From Spirosoma linguale DSM 74 (GTDB lineage: Bacteria; Bacteroidota; Bacteroidia; Cytophagales; Spirosomataceae): 64,000 nucleotides of DNA. How positions within the stretch are numbered: position 1 is the stretch's first letter; every line of letters begins with the position of its first letter. A program made the position numbers and the translations under genes. Below the pieces are notes generated by a model, which was given only the letters and a program-made list of their open reading frames with translations, did not search any database and was not told the origin of the DNA. The DNA is taken from the NCBI GenBank assembly GCA_000024525.1, contig CP001769.1, positions 4,001,001 to 4,065,000 of the forward strand. The letters run 5' to 3'. Positions 17,659 to 26,183 of the stretch are shown here, one piece after another.

Positions 17659-18741
17659 TTAGCTCCCGAATTCGTTGTTACGTTCGGCAGCCTGATCGGT
17701 AAGAGTTGTTAAAAACGATTCAGAAAGGGCCGTTTCGCTTTCTTTACCTTTTGCCCGCTGCTCACCGATGCCACCGGGATCGGGCACCATCGAATTAACG
17801 ATAGCCATTGTTTCGGCCATCAGATTTGGTGCCGAACCCTGAAGAACGGCACCTACTTTAGCAGATAACGTAATGGTTCGTTCGGCTTCGCCATACCGAC
17901 AGGCCTCCACGATCTGACGGGCTGCATCCGTAGAGTCTATGGTGAAAAACGGCATGGAGTCACTAATCTTGAAAGCCGCATACTCTTTCTCATTCTGCCC
18001 TTTAAAAATAGCATTTCGCGGACTGCCGGTACGCATAAGACCAGGCACGACGGTAGTCACGTAAATACCTTTGTTGAGCAACTCCGCCCGTAACCCTTCT
18101 GAATAGCCGACCATGGCGAACTTACTCGTTGAATAAGGAAGCAGATGCGGAACGGCCAGCTTTCCGCCAATCGAGGTTATGTTCACAATGCGGCCTGCCA
18201 TGCCTGCGGGGCTATTGGTTGTACTCCGCGCCAGCATTTGAGGTAGTACGGCATTGATCATGTGGAACGAAGCCCAGAAATGCGTATCCATCGCCAGCCG
18301 GAAATCATCTTCTGTAGCGTGTTCGTAAGGCGTCACAATGATGGTACCGGCATTATTGATGAGCACATCGACCGGACCAAGTGCCTGCCGAACGTTTTCC
18401 GCAGCATGTTCAACCTGACTTTTGTCCGTAACGTCGCACACCAGCGTATACACCGAAACACCGGATTGTTCCAGTTCCACTTTGGCGCGGTCGAGTTCGT
18501 CAGTATCGCGGGCCAACAGGGCCAGGTTAGCGCCTTCCTGCGCCAGCAGCCGGGCCAGTTCGAGGCCGAGCCCCCGTGAACCACCGGTGATCAAAACCGT
18601 TTTTCTGCGAAAGTCAATTTTACGTTTCTGGCCCAGAGCCGCTTTAACGGCCGTCCATGCACCTATACCGGCAATGCCCCAGAGCAGTGCTTTTGTTGGA
18701 AGTGACACATTCATAGTTTGTTCATATCGTTGAATTAGCAT
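17659..18741 (-). CDS. SDR-family oxidoreductase with N-terminal membrane segment
   Basis: The 360-residue protein has a classical short-chain dehydrogenase domain. The cofactor motif is TGGSRGLG (residues 52-59), the dinucleotide-fold NNAG follows, and the catalytic residues are Ser190 in NITSIGG with Tyr203 and Lys207 in YSTSKFA. A hydrophobic N-terminus (ALLWGIAGIGAWTAVKAAL) suggests membrane attachment. The Met at position 10 is a possible alternative start. A C-terminal extension of about 70 residues has no recognised motif. It probably oxidises or reduces a hydrophobic alcohol or ketone with NADP(H), judging from the Arg after the second Gly. It is divergent from the cupin gene. Confidence 0.88.
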   Translation of the reverse strand: MLIQRYEQTMNVSLPTKALLWGIAGIGAWTAVKAALGQKRKIDFRRKTVLITGGSRGLGLELARLLAQEGANLALLARDTDELDRAKVELEQSGVSVYTLVCDVTDKSQVEHAAENVRQALGPVDVLINNAGTIIVTPYEHATEDDFRLAMDTHFWASFHMINAVLPQMLARSTTNSPAGMAGRIVNITSIGGKLAVPHLLPYSTSKFAMVGYSEGLRAELLNKGIYVTTVVPGLMRTGSPRNAIFKGQNEKEYAAFKISDSMPFFTIDSTDAARQIVEACRYGEAERTITLSAKVGAVLQGSAPNLMAETMAIVNSMVPDPGGIGEQRAKGKESETALSESFLTTLTDQAAERNNEFGS

Positions 18742-18841
18742 AACTACCCTACAGCCGGAAGGTTATCGGGTAACGTGTAGCCGGGGGTCAAGAGTAATCT
18801 ACAGTCGTTGTTTACTTTGTCAGACAGAACCCTGTCTACTT

Positions 18842-19609
18842 ATGAAACTAGTCGTCGCCTTCCTGCTCGCCCTTGGTTTATTCATCAAACCGGACCCTAC
18901 GCAGCCCATTGTTTCCAAAACTTACGGCTGGGCTCAGGCACCCGTAACCCGGAAAACGGCCTCCGAACAACGGGCTATTCTGGAGGGCACCTCAACCGAT
19001 TTCAGCCACATCGAAATTCATGCGACTACGCTCCCACCCCATCAGGCTCCACACCCGGCGCACAAACACGATGACGAAGAACTCATCATTATCAAAGAAG
19101 GGAAACTAACCGTTACCATTGCGGGGAAAACCAAGACACTGGGCGCCGGAAGTATAGCCTTGATGATGCCCGGCGACGAACATGGCTTCGACAACCAGAG
19201 CGATGCACCCGCTACCTATTACGTCATGCGTTATGCAGCCAAGGAGCCAGCGGATGCCGAACGGGGCAAAAAAGCGGGTGGCTCGTTCTGGATCGACTGG
19301 AACGATGTAGCCTTTCAACCGCACGATAAAGGCGGTATCCGGCGCATGTTCGACCGGGCTACGGCCATGTCGAAACGATTCGAGATGCACGTCACGACGC
19401 TTAACCAGGGCTTATGGAGCCATCCGCCCCATACGCATCGAGCGGCCGAAATTCTGTTGATGGTCGATAATTCGGCGCAGGAAAGTATTGACGGCAAGCT
19501 ACATCCGGCCACCATTGGCGACCTTATCTTTCTGGAATCCAACGTGCCCCACGCAATTCAGAATACAGGCAACAAGCCCTGTACCTACTTTGCTTTTCAG
19601 TTTGAGTGA
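18842..19609 (+). CDS. Secreted bicupin protein
   Basis: The 255-residue product has a signal peptide (about 1-17) and two cupin domains. The first carries HPAHKHDDEELIIIKEG and MMPGDEHGF, which supply the three His and one Glu of a metal site. The second carries HPPHTHRAAEILLMVD and FLESNVPHAIQN. Both metal sites look intact. Periplasmic bicupins of this sort may be isomerases, dioxygenases or sugar-binding proteins; the sequence does not decide among these. It is followed within 12 bases by a long perfect hairpin and a convergent hydrolase gene. Confidence 0.85.
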   Translation: MKLVVAFLLALGLFIKPDPTQPIVSKTYGWAQAPVTRKTASEQRAILEGTSTDFSHIEIHATTLPPHQAPHPAHKHDDEELIIIKEGKLTVTIAGKTKTLGAGSIALMMPGDEHGFDNQSDAPATYYVMRYAAKEPADAERGKKAGGSFWIDWNDVAFQPHDKGGIRRMFDRATAMSKRFEMHVTTLNQGLWSHPPHTHRAAEILLMVDNSAQESIDGKLHPATIGDLIFLESNVPHAIQNTGNKPCTYFAFQFE

Positions 19610-19620
19610 TGTGGTGTAGT

Positions 19621-19674
19621 GCCGTGGTTGCCGTGGTGGCGGGTTTGAGAATCCGCCACCACGGCAACCACGGC
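19621..19674. repeat. 22-bp-stem perfect hairpin between convergent genes
   Basis: The arm at 19621-19642 is complemented exactly at 19653-19674, with the 10-base loop GTTTGAGAAT. The arms are repetitive (GCCGTGGTTGCCGTGGTGG). There is no U-run, but the position between two stop codons suggests termination or mRNA-end protection. The tip resembles those at 20662 and 43661. Confidence 0.75.
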
Positions 19675-19680
19675 GCACAT

Positions 19681-20622
19681 TCATTTATCAGCGCCTACAA
19701 ACGTCAGCAGTTCCTGATAAATAAGATTGTGCTGCCAGAACAGTTGCGTCACCATAGCAACGTGTTTCTTCCCCGGTAATACCTTATAGTCGTATTTCAC
19801 GTTATGCTCTTTCAGCCGTTCGATAAAACGTTGGGAACTGCTCGTAATGCTCGGGTAGGTACGGCCACCGGTATACAGCAGCATATGCGGTGTGGCATCG
19901 CTGACAAAATACATGGGCGACACGCTACGCCAGACAGCCGGGTCTTTCCCATAGGAAATCAGGTACTGCTCATCATTCGGATACTCCATTCTGGTGAGGT
20001 AATCGAACATATCCAGTCCGGCGGGATCATCAAGAATGGCCCCCTTCACAGGATTTTTGGTTATACCCAGCTTAGCAAATAACCGACTGTCGGTAGCCAG
20101 CAGGGCGGCCAGTCCCGCACCCGCCGAGTGGCCCATCACGAAAATACGGTCAGGATCTCCACCGTATTCGGCGATGTGTTGCGTAGTCCAGCGAACAGCC
20201 TCCGCACAATCGTCGGCCATGGCAGGCACCAGCACAGCGGGCGAGAGCCGGTAGTTGATAATCACCGCCACAACACCCTGTTTCGCCAGTCGACGCCCGA
20301 TAAACGTGTACAGATTTTTACTGCCGCTATTCCAGCTCCCCCCGTGAATGAACATGACCACCGGCATTTTGCCCGCAGACGTTGCTTTTCGGGGCGTGTA
20401 CACATCCAGCAAATGCCGCTCTGCATCGGTGCCGGAAGCATTTGTGGCTACATAAGGAATATCTTTTATGCGCCGACTGGGCCGGGCGGCAGCATATTCG
20501 TTGATAGACAAGAAGAGAACAACGACAAGAAAAAGTCCTGTTGGAATTTGCCAGAGCAGGCGAATAATGAACATGTTAAAAATCCTCGGCATGGAGGTGT
20601 CAGGTAGTGTAGGTGCAAACAT
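19681..20622 (-). CDS. Alpha/beta hydrolase (esterase-like), membrane-anchored or secreted
   Basis: This is a 313-residue alpha/beta hydrolase of the BD-FAE/carboxylesterase type. An N-terminal hydrophobic segment (FIIRLLWQIPTGLFLVVVLFL) acts as signal or anchor; Met17 at 20574 may be the true start. The oxyanion motif is HGGSWNSG and the nucleophile Ser is in GHSAGAG. A C-terminal His in PGKKHVAMV completes the visible active site. The usual acidic residue before it is not obvious, because the expected strand reads LLYTGGRTYPS. The substrate is probably a short ester. The gene converges on the cupin gene. Confidence 0.85.
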   Translation of the reverse strand: MFAPTLPDTSMPRIFNMFIIRLLWQIPTGLFLVVVLFLSINEYAAARPSRRIKDIPYVATNASGTDAERHLLDVYTPRKATSAGKMPVVMFIHGGSWNSGSKNLYTFIGRRLAKQGVVAVIINYRLSPAVLVPAMADDCAEAVRWTTQHIAEYGGDPDRIFVMGHSAGAGLAALLATDSRLFAKLGITKNPVKGAILDDPAGLDMFDYLTRMEYPNDEQYLISYGKDPAVWRSVSPMYFVSDATPHMLLYTGGRTYPSITSSSQRFIERLKEHNVKYDYKVLPGKKHVAMVTQLFWQHNLIYQELLTFVGADK

Positions 20623-20661
20623 ACAGCCTTAATGGCGTATACTTATACACTTGAATGGTCT

Positions 20662-20689
20662 GCTGGCGCGGGCTCAAGTCCGCGCCAGC
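20662..20689. repeat. 10-bp-stem hairpin upstream of the hydrolase, downstream side of nothing annotated
   Basis: GCTGGCGCGG (20662-20671) pairs with CCGCGCCAGC (20680-20689) around GCTCAAGT. It lies 11 bases beyond the stop codon side boundary of the 20701 gene, so it is at that gene's 3' end on the minus strand. There is no U-run. In reverse complement the tip is ACTTGAGC, similar to other gene-end hairpins here. Confidence 0.65.
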
Positions 20690-20700
20690 GTAACGCTTTC

Positions 20701-21156
20701 CTAATTTTTGGCCTGTACGGGCAAATCCTCTAATTGTGCGTAGCTGAGCTTCCAGGTTCCATCATCCCCTTTCTTCCAGAGGAGCATGAAGTTTCCTTCG
20801 CCAAAGGCACGGGGCTGGTCGGGCAAATTAGTTAGCACATCAACGGCGAAGGTACCTGCTTCATAAGCAGTGTGCGTATCGGAAGCCGAGCTGATCACGT
20901 TCGTTTTCAGGTTCGCCAACGTAGGTAACGTAGCCTGAACCCATTTCTGGCTCACCTCCGACTTACCTTTATAATGGACATTTCCCTGAAGAAAATCCAC
21001 ATCATCGGCCATGAGTGACGTTATTTTATCCGCGTTCTTGTTATTCCAGGCGTCGATAAACTGCCGGTTGAGGTCCTGAACGTTAACAGCATCGCCCGAT
21101 GGTGAACAAGCTGTCAACAGCACGGAAACGATGAGTATTCCAAGAAAAGATTTCAT
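20701..21156 (-). CDS. NTF2-like (SnoaL/DUF4440-type) lipoprotein
   Basis: The 151-residue product has a lipoprotein signal peptide ending in LLTAC (Cys17). A single NTF2-like cone follows: LNRQFIDAWNNKNADKITSL and MADDVDFLQGNVHYKGKSEV form the typical first helices and strand of the DUF4440/SnoaL superfamily, and GNFMLLWKKGDDGTWKLSYA the closing strands. No catalytic residues can be assigned, so a ligand-binding role is likely. It is anchored in the envelope and stands alone, with the glycine-zipper gene 100 bases upstream. Confidence 0.82.
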   Translation of the reverse strand: MKSFLGILIVSVLLTACSPSGDAVNVQDLNRQFIDAWNNKNADKITSLMADDVDFLQGNVHYKGKSEVSQKWVQATLPTLANLKTNVISSASDTHTAYEAGTFAVDVLTNLPDQPRAFGEGNFMLLWKKGDDGTWKLSYAQLEDLPVQAKN

Positions 21157-21257
21157 AAACGTATGGTTTAAAATGGTGAGAAAACAGGGTGTTGCTGTTC
21201 CGGCGAGACGTCATTAAGTGTCTCACCGGAACAAGCTAAAACCTAAACATAAATTGA

Positions 21258-21950
21258 TTACCAGCTTTTACGTCTGTACTCCGAGGTTCCGTAGGGAGCG
21301 GAAGGGTCGCCGTAAGTTTCGTTTTCGAGGAACCCGGCGTTCATCATGTAGGCGGGCGTGGTTGGGTTGGCGGCCAGCATGGCTACCGGCTGAACGGCTT
21401 TCTTATTCGTTCCTTTGGCCGGGGCAGAAGCCACCATGGGCTTGCTATCGGCGGTTCCGGTATGTCCGGCCGCTCTTTCAGCTGCTCTTCGTTCGGCAGC
21501 AGCACGCTCCTCGGCAGTTGCCCGGTTGGCGGCAGCGACACGAGCCGCTTCTTTATTTTTGTTATCTTTAATTTTACCGATGGCATACCCGGCGGCTCCA
21601 CCTGCTACGCCACCAATAACACCTCCCACAACCCGGTTCCGTTTGTTAATAATGGCGCCAGCCGCGCCACCTACCCCGGCACCAATCGCCGTGCCTTTTG
21701 CCTGTGGGCTCCACCGCTTTTTACCGTTCTTGCCAATGACATACCCACCGGCACCACCGGCAAGCCCGCCGATGACACCCCCAACGGCGCGATTTCGTTT
21801 GTTGATAATAGCGCCTGCGGCTGCCCCAACACCGGCACCAATAGCGGCACCTTTCGTTTGCGGGGCCAGGCCCTGTGCTTTTGTTTCCATCGACTGGCCA
21901 AGGATACCAACGAGTATCAGAGCAATGGCCGTATGTTGAATCGTTCTCAT
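21258..21950 (-). CDS. Secreted protein with two duplicated glycine-zipper domains
   Basis: The 230-residue protein has a signal peptide (to about residue 25, TKAQG) and two near-identical glycine-zipper units of about 55 residues. The first contains TKGAAIGAGVGAAAGAIINK and VGGVIGGLAGGAGGYVIGK. The second contains AKGTAIGAGVGGAAGAIINK and VGGVIGGVAGGAAGYAIGK. The duplication is clear in the DNA as well (about 21560-21700 against 21725-21865). The C-terminal third is an Ala/Arg-rich helix followed by a tail ending SEYRRKSW. Glycine zippers insert into or oligomerise at membranes; here probably the outer membrane. Exact function unknown. Confidence 0.8.
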   Translation of the reverse strand: MRTIQHTAIALILVGILGQSMETKAQGLAPQTKGAAIGAGVGAAAGAIINKRNRAVGGVIGGLAGGAGGYVIGKNGKKRWSPQAKGTAIGAGVGGAAGAIINKRNRVVGGVIGGVAGGAAGYAIGKIKDNKNKEAARVAAANRATAEERAAAERRAAERAAGHTGTADSKPMVASAPAKGTNKKAVQPVAMLAANPTTPAYMMNAGFLENETYGDPSAPYGTSEYRRKSW

Positions 21951-21980
21951 AGCGTCATTTTTTAGTGCGTGATATACTTA

Positions 21981-22325
21981 CTACGTTACATAGTACACAA
22001 TCAACTTGTCTTCGTAAGCGATTGTTTTACTCTCAGATCGTTCCGAAGCCATATGGTTTAATGGCCCGGTGAGTCCAGACTTACTTACGGCAGACGACAG
22101 CCGTCCGGATTTATCGGTATATAGTTCATGTAAAACACTCCTGACATAGGCGAAATGGTTTGTATATCTTTTTCGCAGATTGTCCACCACCGGGCGCAGT
22201 TGGGCGTATTCCTCCGACTGCTCAATATTCCGATTCCCGGCAGTTACGGCCCCAGCGCCGACGAACAGAAATTCCAGACTTGCTATGATGCGGCAAAAGC
22301 GTGTTGCTAAACTTTCTGGCGACAC
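21981..22325 (-). CDS. Doubtful small ORF
   Basis: A 114-residue frame is open here, with a plausible helical middle (EYAQLRPVVDNLRKRYTNH). Its only early Met (22325) falls inside the terminator of the upstream gene, and no family is recognised. Translation would need a non-AUG start further in. It is listed because the 411-base gap 21951-22361 holds nothing else except that terminator. Confidence 0.22.
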   Translation of the reverse strand: MSPESLATRFCRIIASLEFLFVGAGAVTAGNRNIEQSEEYAQLRPVVDNLRKRYTNHFAYVRSVLHELYTDKSGRLSSAVSKSGLTGPLNHMASERSESKTIAYEDKLIVYYVT

Positions 22326-22333
22326 GCTTTTTC
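22293..22333 (-). terminator. Terminator hairpin after the T9SS cargo gene
   Basis: AAAAGCGTGT pairs with ACACGCTTTT, with three further inner pairs, giving a 13-bp stem. It lies 29 bases beyond the stop codon at 22362 on the minus strand and is followed by a short T-run there. Confidence 0.7.
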
Positions 22334-22361
22334 ATTGCTCATTCGAACGGTTTTTTATTAG

Positions 22362-23552
22362 CTAAGGCTCAATCAGCACTTTCAGAACTTCCGTCTTTGT
22401 ATAGTCTGCGGGCTTTATATAGAGATAATACAAGCCAGGCGGCAGAAATGTACGAGCCCGAACATCAAGCTCACGCGTTTTACGTTCTTCCGTTTCTATA
22501 GGGATTTCGCCACCGCTAGGGCCATACAAGGTAATGGTAACAGGTACTGATTCATAACCGGAAAGAGTAAACTGTCCCATGTTCGGATTAGGGAATATAA
22601 TCGCTTTGTCTTTCTGCACATTATCATCTGCCCGCACGGCAATGATTTTTGACAAATCGCTCGCGCCACTTCGGTCGTTTTGCTTAAGCCGGTAATAATA
22701 AATCTGGCTGGGCATCACATTCTGATCTGTAAACTCATAAACAGATTGCCCTTGCGCATTGTATTTACCCTCCACTGAGCCCACCGTTTCAAAGCTTTTT
22801 GCATTGCTGCTTTTCTGAATCTCGAAGCCCTGATTTTCCTCCTCCCAGGCAGTTACCCAGTTGAGCGTCACGCCGTTTTTGGTGGACTGGCCCGTGAATG
22901 AAACCAAGTTGACGGGTAAAGGCGATGCCCCATTCAGCGTCACATTATCCAGTCTGAATGTACCGACAGACCCATTCGATGCCCCTGCTGCTAAATCGGC
23001 CCGCTGGGTGCCATACGGATAAAACCGAAACGACAATGTCGTACCCGGAGGCACTGAGAAATCGGGAAAATCCCAGGTAATAGTGGAATTAGCAACAGAA
23101 GTCCCTACAATAGGTGTAAGTGGGGCACCACCCCAGCTCGTCGATGTTGTAAAATTATTGGTACTATAGCGCACTTCTAACTGGTTAGGTGCTGCTGCAC
23201 TGGCCTGCCGTAAAAAGCTAAGTGACGTTACGTTCAACTGAGCACCAGGGTTTGCCGTAACTGAAAACTCGATATAAGAAGCATCATTTACGGTTGCCGT
23301 ATTATTGATTCCTCTAGAGTTGAAAACATCTGCGCCAGTGTCGCATGTTAGAGAACTACTCCTCGATAACACCGTTCCTGTTGCATTGGACGACATAATT
23401 GGCACATTTCCCTGAGTAGGGCAGTCTCCAGTACCCGTAAACGTATTGCGGTAAATTACCTGGCCATAAGCTGGCCCTGACAGTATCCCGAAAAAAGAAA
23501 CGATTAATAACCATTGGCGTAGGGTAGCGGTGTAGATAGAAAAAGGGTTCAT
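22362..23552 (-). CDS. Secreted protein with C-terminal type IX secretion sorting domain
   Basis: With the ATG at 23552 the product has 396 residues; an open frame extends 32 codons further but adds no signal-like sequence. The signal peptide (WLLIVSFFGILSGPAYGQ) is followed by a beta-rich domain with several Cys and the pattern of Bacteroidota choice-of-anchor modules. Next comes a fibronectin-like region (VNLVSFTGQSTKNGVTLNW) typical of sequences just before the sorting domain. The last 80 residues are a T9SS type A sorting domain: IFPNPNMGQFTLSG, ITLYGPSGG, LPPGLYYLYI. The protein should be exported to the surface by the Por system and the tail removed. There is no enzymatic motif. It is monocistronic. 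Confidence 0.88.
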   Translation of the reverse strand: MNPFSIYTATLRQWLLIVSFFGILSGPAYGQVIYRNTFTGTGDCPTQGNVPIMSSNATGTVLSRSSSLTCDTGADVFNSRGINNTATVNDASYIEFSVTANPGAQLNVTSLSFLRQASAAAPNQLEVRYSTNNFTTSTSWGGAPLTPIVGTSVANSTITWDFPDFSVPPGTTLSFRFYPYGTQRADLAAGASNGSVGTFRLDNVTLNGASPLPVNLVSFTGQSTKNGVTLNWVTAWEEENQGFEIQKSSNAKSFETVGSVEGKYNAQGQSVYEFTDQNVMPSQIYYYRLKQNDRSGASDLSKIIAVRADDNVQKDKAIIFPNPNMGQFTLSGYESVPVTITLYGPSGGEIPIETEERKTRELDVRARTFLPPGLYYLYIKPADYTKTEVLKVLIEP

Positions 23553-23708
23553 AAAATGCGTTCTTGGGGTATGCTTGTAACTGATTATAGTATTACGCAG
23601 AATACGCACAAAGTCACACAATTCACCATATAAGTATATTAAAATCATTTGAATAAGCCTTCACGAAGCCCGGCATTTGTTGCTCCGATCAACTACAGCT
23701 CATACTAA

Positions 23709-23760
23709 AACAGGGAGGGTTTCAGACTCAATTCGAATTGAGTCTGAAACCCTCCCTGTT
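23709..23760. repeat. 52-bp perfect palindrome
   Basis: Bases 23709-23734 are the exact reverse complement of 23735-23760, with the centre TTCGAA and no loop. It lies between the promoter side of the T9SS gene (23553) and the 3' end of the sugar isomerase gene (23783), so it may terminate the latter. There is no U-run. Confidence 0.85.
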
Positions 23761-23782
23761 CATTCTACTCTATACCGTCTAA

Positions 23783-24823
23783 CTAACTCAAGGCATTCCG
23801 ACAAAAGTTTACGCACTTTTTCACTTCAGCTACAGAATTAGACCCTTCTGGAATCTTATATTCCAGTTCGACGGTAGCTGGGAAATTATATTTCTGCTCA
23901 CGCATCAGCTTTAGCACCTGAAGCAAAGGCGTATCGCCCTGACCCCAAACCAGATTTCCTTTGCCGTGATCGGCCGTTTGGCGGTCTTTGATGTGCATGC
24001 TGGCAATGCGATCATGCTTTTGCTTAATCAATACAAGGGGGTCTGGATTGCCAGCGGCCACGTAATGCCCAAGGTCGAAGTTCATCGCATTGGCGGGCGA
24101 CTGCGCCAGGGCGGTATCCCAGAAAGTAGGCGTTTGCTGCTCATGACCATGATAGCCCACTTTCATGCCCTGTTTTTGGGCCATGGTACCCAGTTTTAGC
24201 GTATGGGCGTCGTTGGCGGGATGCTCCAGCGTAACCTGATTGGCTCCCAGCGTTTTAGCCGCCCGCAGGCCGTACTCGATTTCCGCGTCCGAACTCTGCA
24301 TCCCGAAAGTATCGGGCTTGAAGCCATAAATACGCACTCCCGCCTGGTTATACATCTTACGCACCTGCTCAAACTTCGACATCGGCACCGAGAGCCGCCA
24401 TTTGGTCATCTCAGCCCGGTAGGCTTTCATCTGGGTTTCGGCTTCGGTAACCATTTTCTGCTCATCCTCCGTCAGCGGCTGATTTTCCCGCTTCTTCCGC
24501 ATCAGTGGGAACACCAACCGCATATCGACCGTGCTTTTTGGAGCACCGGCAAATGATTCGGCGGGACCACCCATTAATTCAATGGCGCTAACGCCCGAAT
24601 CCAGGACATACTGTAAAGTAGCTTCGGCACTCTGATCGGGCATCTCCCGAAATGAATAGGTGATGACACCAATCTGCACACCGTCGATCAGGGAGTTCGG
24701 CTTGTCGCCTAATGAGCGAATTAAGGCGGGAGCGCCAAAGAGCTTATGGGTACCCGCTGCGGTTCCGGCGAGCAGTGCGGCAGTTGTGCCCAAAAACTTA
24801 CGGCGAGAAGCATGATTATTCAT
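23783..24823 (-). CDS. Sugar phosphate isomerase/epimerase family protein (Tat-exported)
   Basis: The 346-residue product starts with a twin-arginine signal (SRRKFLGTTAALLAGTAAG) and folds as an AP-endonuclease-2-type TIM barrel. Typical elements are IGVITYSFREMPDQSAE, GVSAIELMGGPAESF, QVTLEHPAND, MKVGYHGHEQ and FDLGHYVAAGNP. Late acidic and His residues (MHIKDRQ, VELEYKIPEG) supply metal ligands. Such exported enzymes in Cytophagales are thought to act on sugars or inositol-like compounds in the periplasm, but the substrate is unknown. It is related to, but distinct from, the shorter protein at 35369. The 174 bases upstream separate it from the RhlE gene. Confidence 0.87.
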   Translation of the reverse strand: MNNHASRRKFLGTTAALLAGTAAGTHKLFGAPALIRSLGDKPNSLIDGVQIGVITYSFREMPDQSAEATLQYVLDSGVSAIELMGGPAESFAGAPKSTVDMRLVFPLMRKKRENQPLTEDEQKMVTEAETQMKAYRAEMTKWRLSVPMSKFEQVRKMYNQAGVRIYGFKPDTFGMQSSDAEIEYGLRAAKTLGANQVTLEHPANDAHTLKLGTMAQKQGMKVGYHGHEQQTPTFWDTALAQSPANAMNFDLGHYVAAGNPDPLVLIKQKHDRIASMHIKDRQTADHGKGNLVWGQGDTPLLQVLKLMREQKYNFPATVELEYKIPEGSNSVAEVKKCVNFCRNALS

Positions 24824-24997
24824 GGAATACAGTCAGTTAGTTTAGTTAGGGTAAAGGACTGGAAATGTGACTATAAATATACAGATTATTACGAATCTAC
24901 GGCATTGGGTCAGCCTTTCTGTAGTCTTTCAGTCAACCTGTTTCACGTGCTGTATCCCTTTCCTTACTTTACTACCTACGAACCTAACGACAGGCGA

Positions 24998-26140
24998 TTA
25001 ATAGCCCATAAGATTCAGGTCCGTCGTTTCCAGTATCTCAACCCGTTTGCCCATCTTCTTCTGAATGATCTTGAAGTGATGTTCATCCTCCGGGCAAATC
25101 AGCGAAATGGCTTCCCCTTCGGCTTCGGCACGGCCCGTTCGGCCGATTCGGTGAATGTAATCTTTGGGCGAACGGGGCAATTCGAAGTTGATTACGTGCG
25201 GCAACAACTGAATATCAATGCCTCTGGAAATCAAATCGGTAGCAACAAGAACGGTTAAGTGCCCCCCTTTGAACTTGGTGAGCGCATCGGTACGGGCACC
25301 CTGCGTTTTGCCGCTGTGAATGGCAGCTGCATGAATACCGTTCTTATTGAGTTTAACCACCACATTATCGGCCGTTCGGGTAGACGAGACGAAGACTAAT
25401 ACCTGCTTCATTTTTCCTTCTTTGATGAGGTAACGTAGCAGCGGCCCTTTGCGCTCAGCGTCGACACGATAGGCTGTTTGTTTAATCAAATCGAGATTCT
25501 GCTCCTCCTCAACTACTTCAATTTTTACGGGATTTCGCAGTAGGTTTTTGTTAATGTCCTCAATAGCGTCGCCCAGTGTGGCGGAGAAGAGAATCGTTTG
25601 CCGGTGGCGCGGCAGTCGGTCGAAGATCCGTTCCATTTCCTCTTCAAAGCCAAGATCGAGCATTTTATCGGCTTCGTCCAGCACGAGGATATCAACGTCT
25701 GTGAGTTGAAGCGCGTTAGACGCCATCAGGTCCAGTAACCGGCCGGGCGTAGCCACCACGATTTCGGCATCCCGGAGGGCCATCATCTGCGGATTAATGG
25801 ATACGCCCCCAAATACCGCCACTGTTTTCACTTTACGAGGCAAGTTTGCACTGAACGTTTGAAAAACTTCGGCCACCTGAACGGCCAGTTCACGCGTTGG
25901 GACGAGTGCCAGCGCTTTAATATATCGGTTTCGGGCTACGCTTTTCCGTTGAAACAGTTCCAGAATAGGGAGGACAAAACTGGCGGTTTTCCCCGAACCC
26001 GTTTTGGCAATACCCAGAATATCCTTCCCCTGCAAAATAGCCGGAATGGCCTCCTGCTGAATGGGATACGGCTTCGGGTAATGCTGGGAGGCTATGGCTT
26101 TAATAAGGGGCTTTGATAAACCGAGTTCTGAAAATGGCAT
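24998..26140 (-). CDS. rhlE: DEAD-box RNA helicase, RhlE type
   Basis: The 380-residue helicase has all core motifs: Q motif (FSELGLSKPLIKAIASQHYP with PIQQEAIP), motif I AKTGSGKT, Ia PTRELA, Ib TPGRLLD, II DEAD, III SAT, then RGIDI and HRIGRTGRA. It is almost only the two RecA domains, with a tail of about 20 residues and no basic C-terminal extension. RhlE-type enzymes act in ribosome assembly and RNA decay, often at low temperature. It is followed on the same strand by a second helicase gene 43 bases upstream in transcription order, so the two probably share an mRNA. Confidence 0.93.
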   Translation of the reverse strand: MPFSELGLSKPLIKAIASQHYPKPYPIQQEAIPAILQGKDILGIAKTGSGKTASFVLPILELFQRKSVARNRYIKALALVPTRELAVQVAEVFQTFSANLPRKVKTVAVFGGVSINPQMMALRDAEIVVATPGRLLDLMASNALQLTDVDILVLDEADKMLDLGFEEEMERIFDRLPRHRQTILFSATLGDAIEDINKNLLRNPVKIEVVEEEQNLDLIKQTAYRVDAERKGPLLRYLIKEGKMKQVLVFVSSTRTADNVVVKLNKNGIHAAAIHSGKTQGARTDALTKFKGGHLTVLVATDLISRGIDIQLLPHVINFELPRSPKDYIHRIGRTGRAEAEGEAISLICPEDEHHFKIIQKKMGKRVEILETTDLNLMGY

Positions 26141-26183
26141 ATGATTTTTTGAAATTGATTATGAGGTTACCACCCCCTTTTAC

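Noticed and set aside
21415..21965. Two overlapping + strand open frames
   Set aside because: Both are antisense to the duplicated glycine-zipper gene and owe their length to its repeats.
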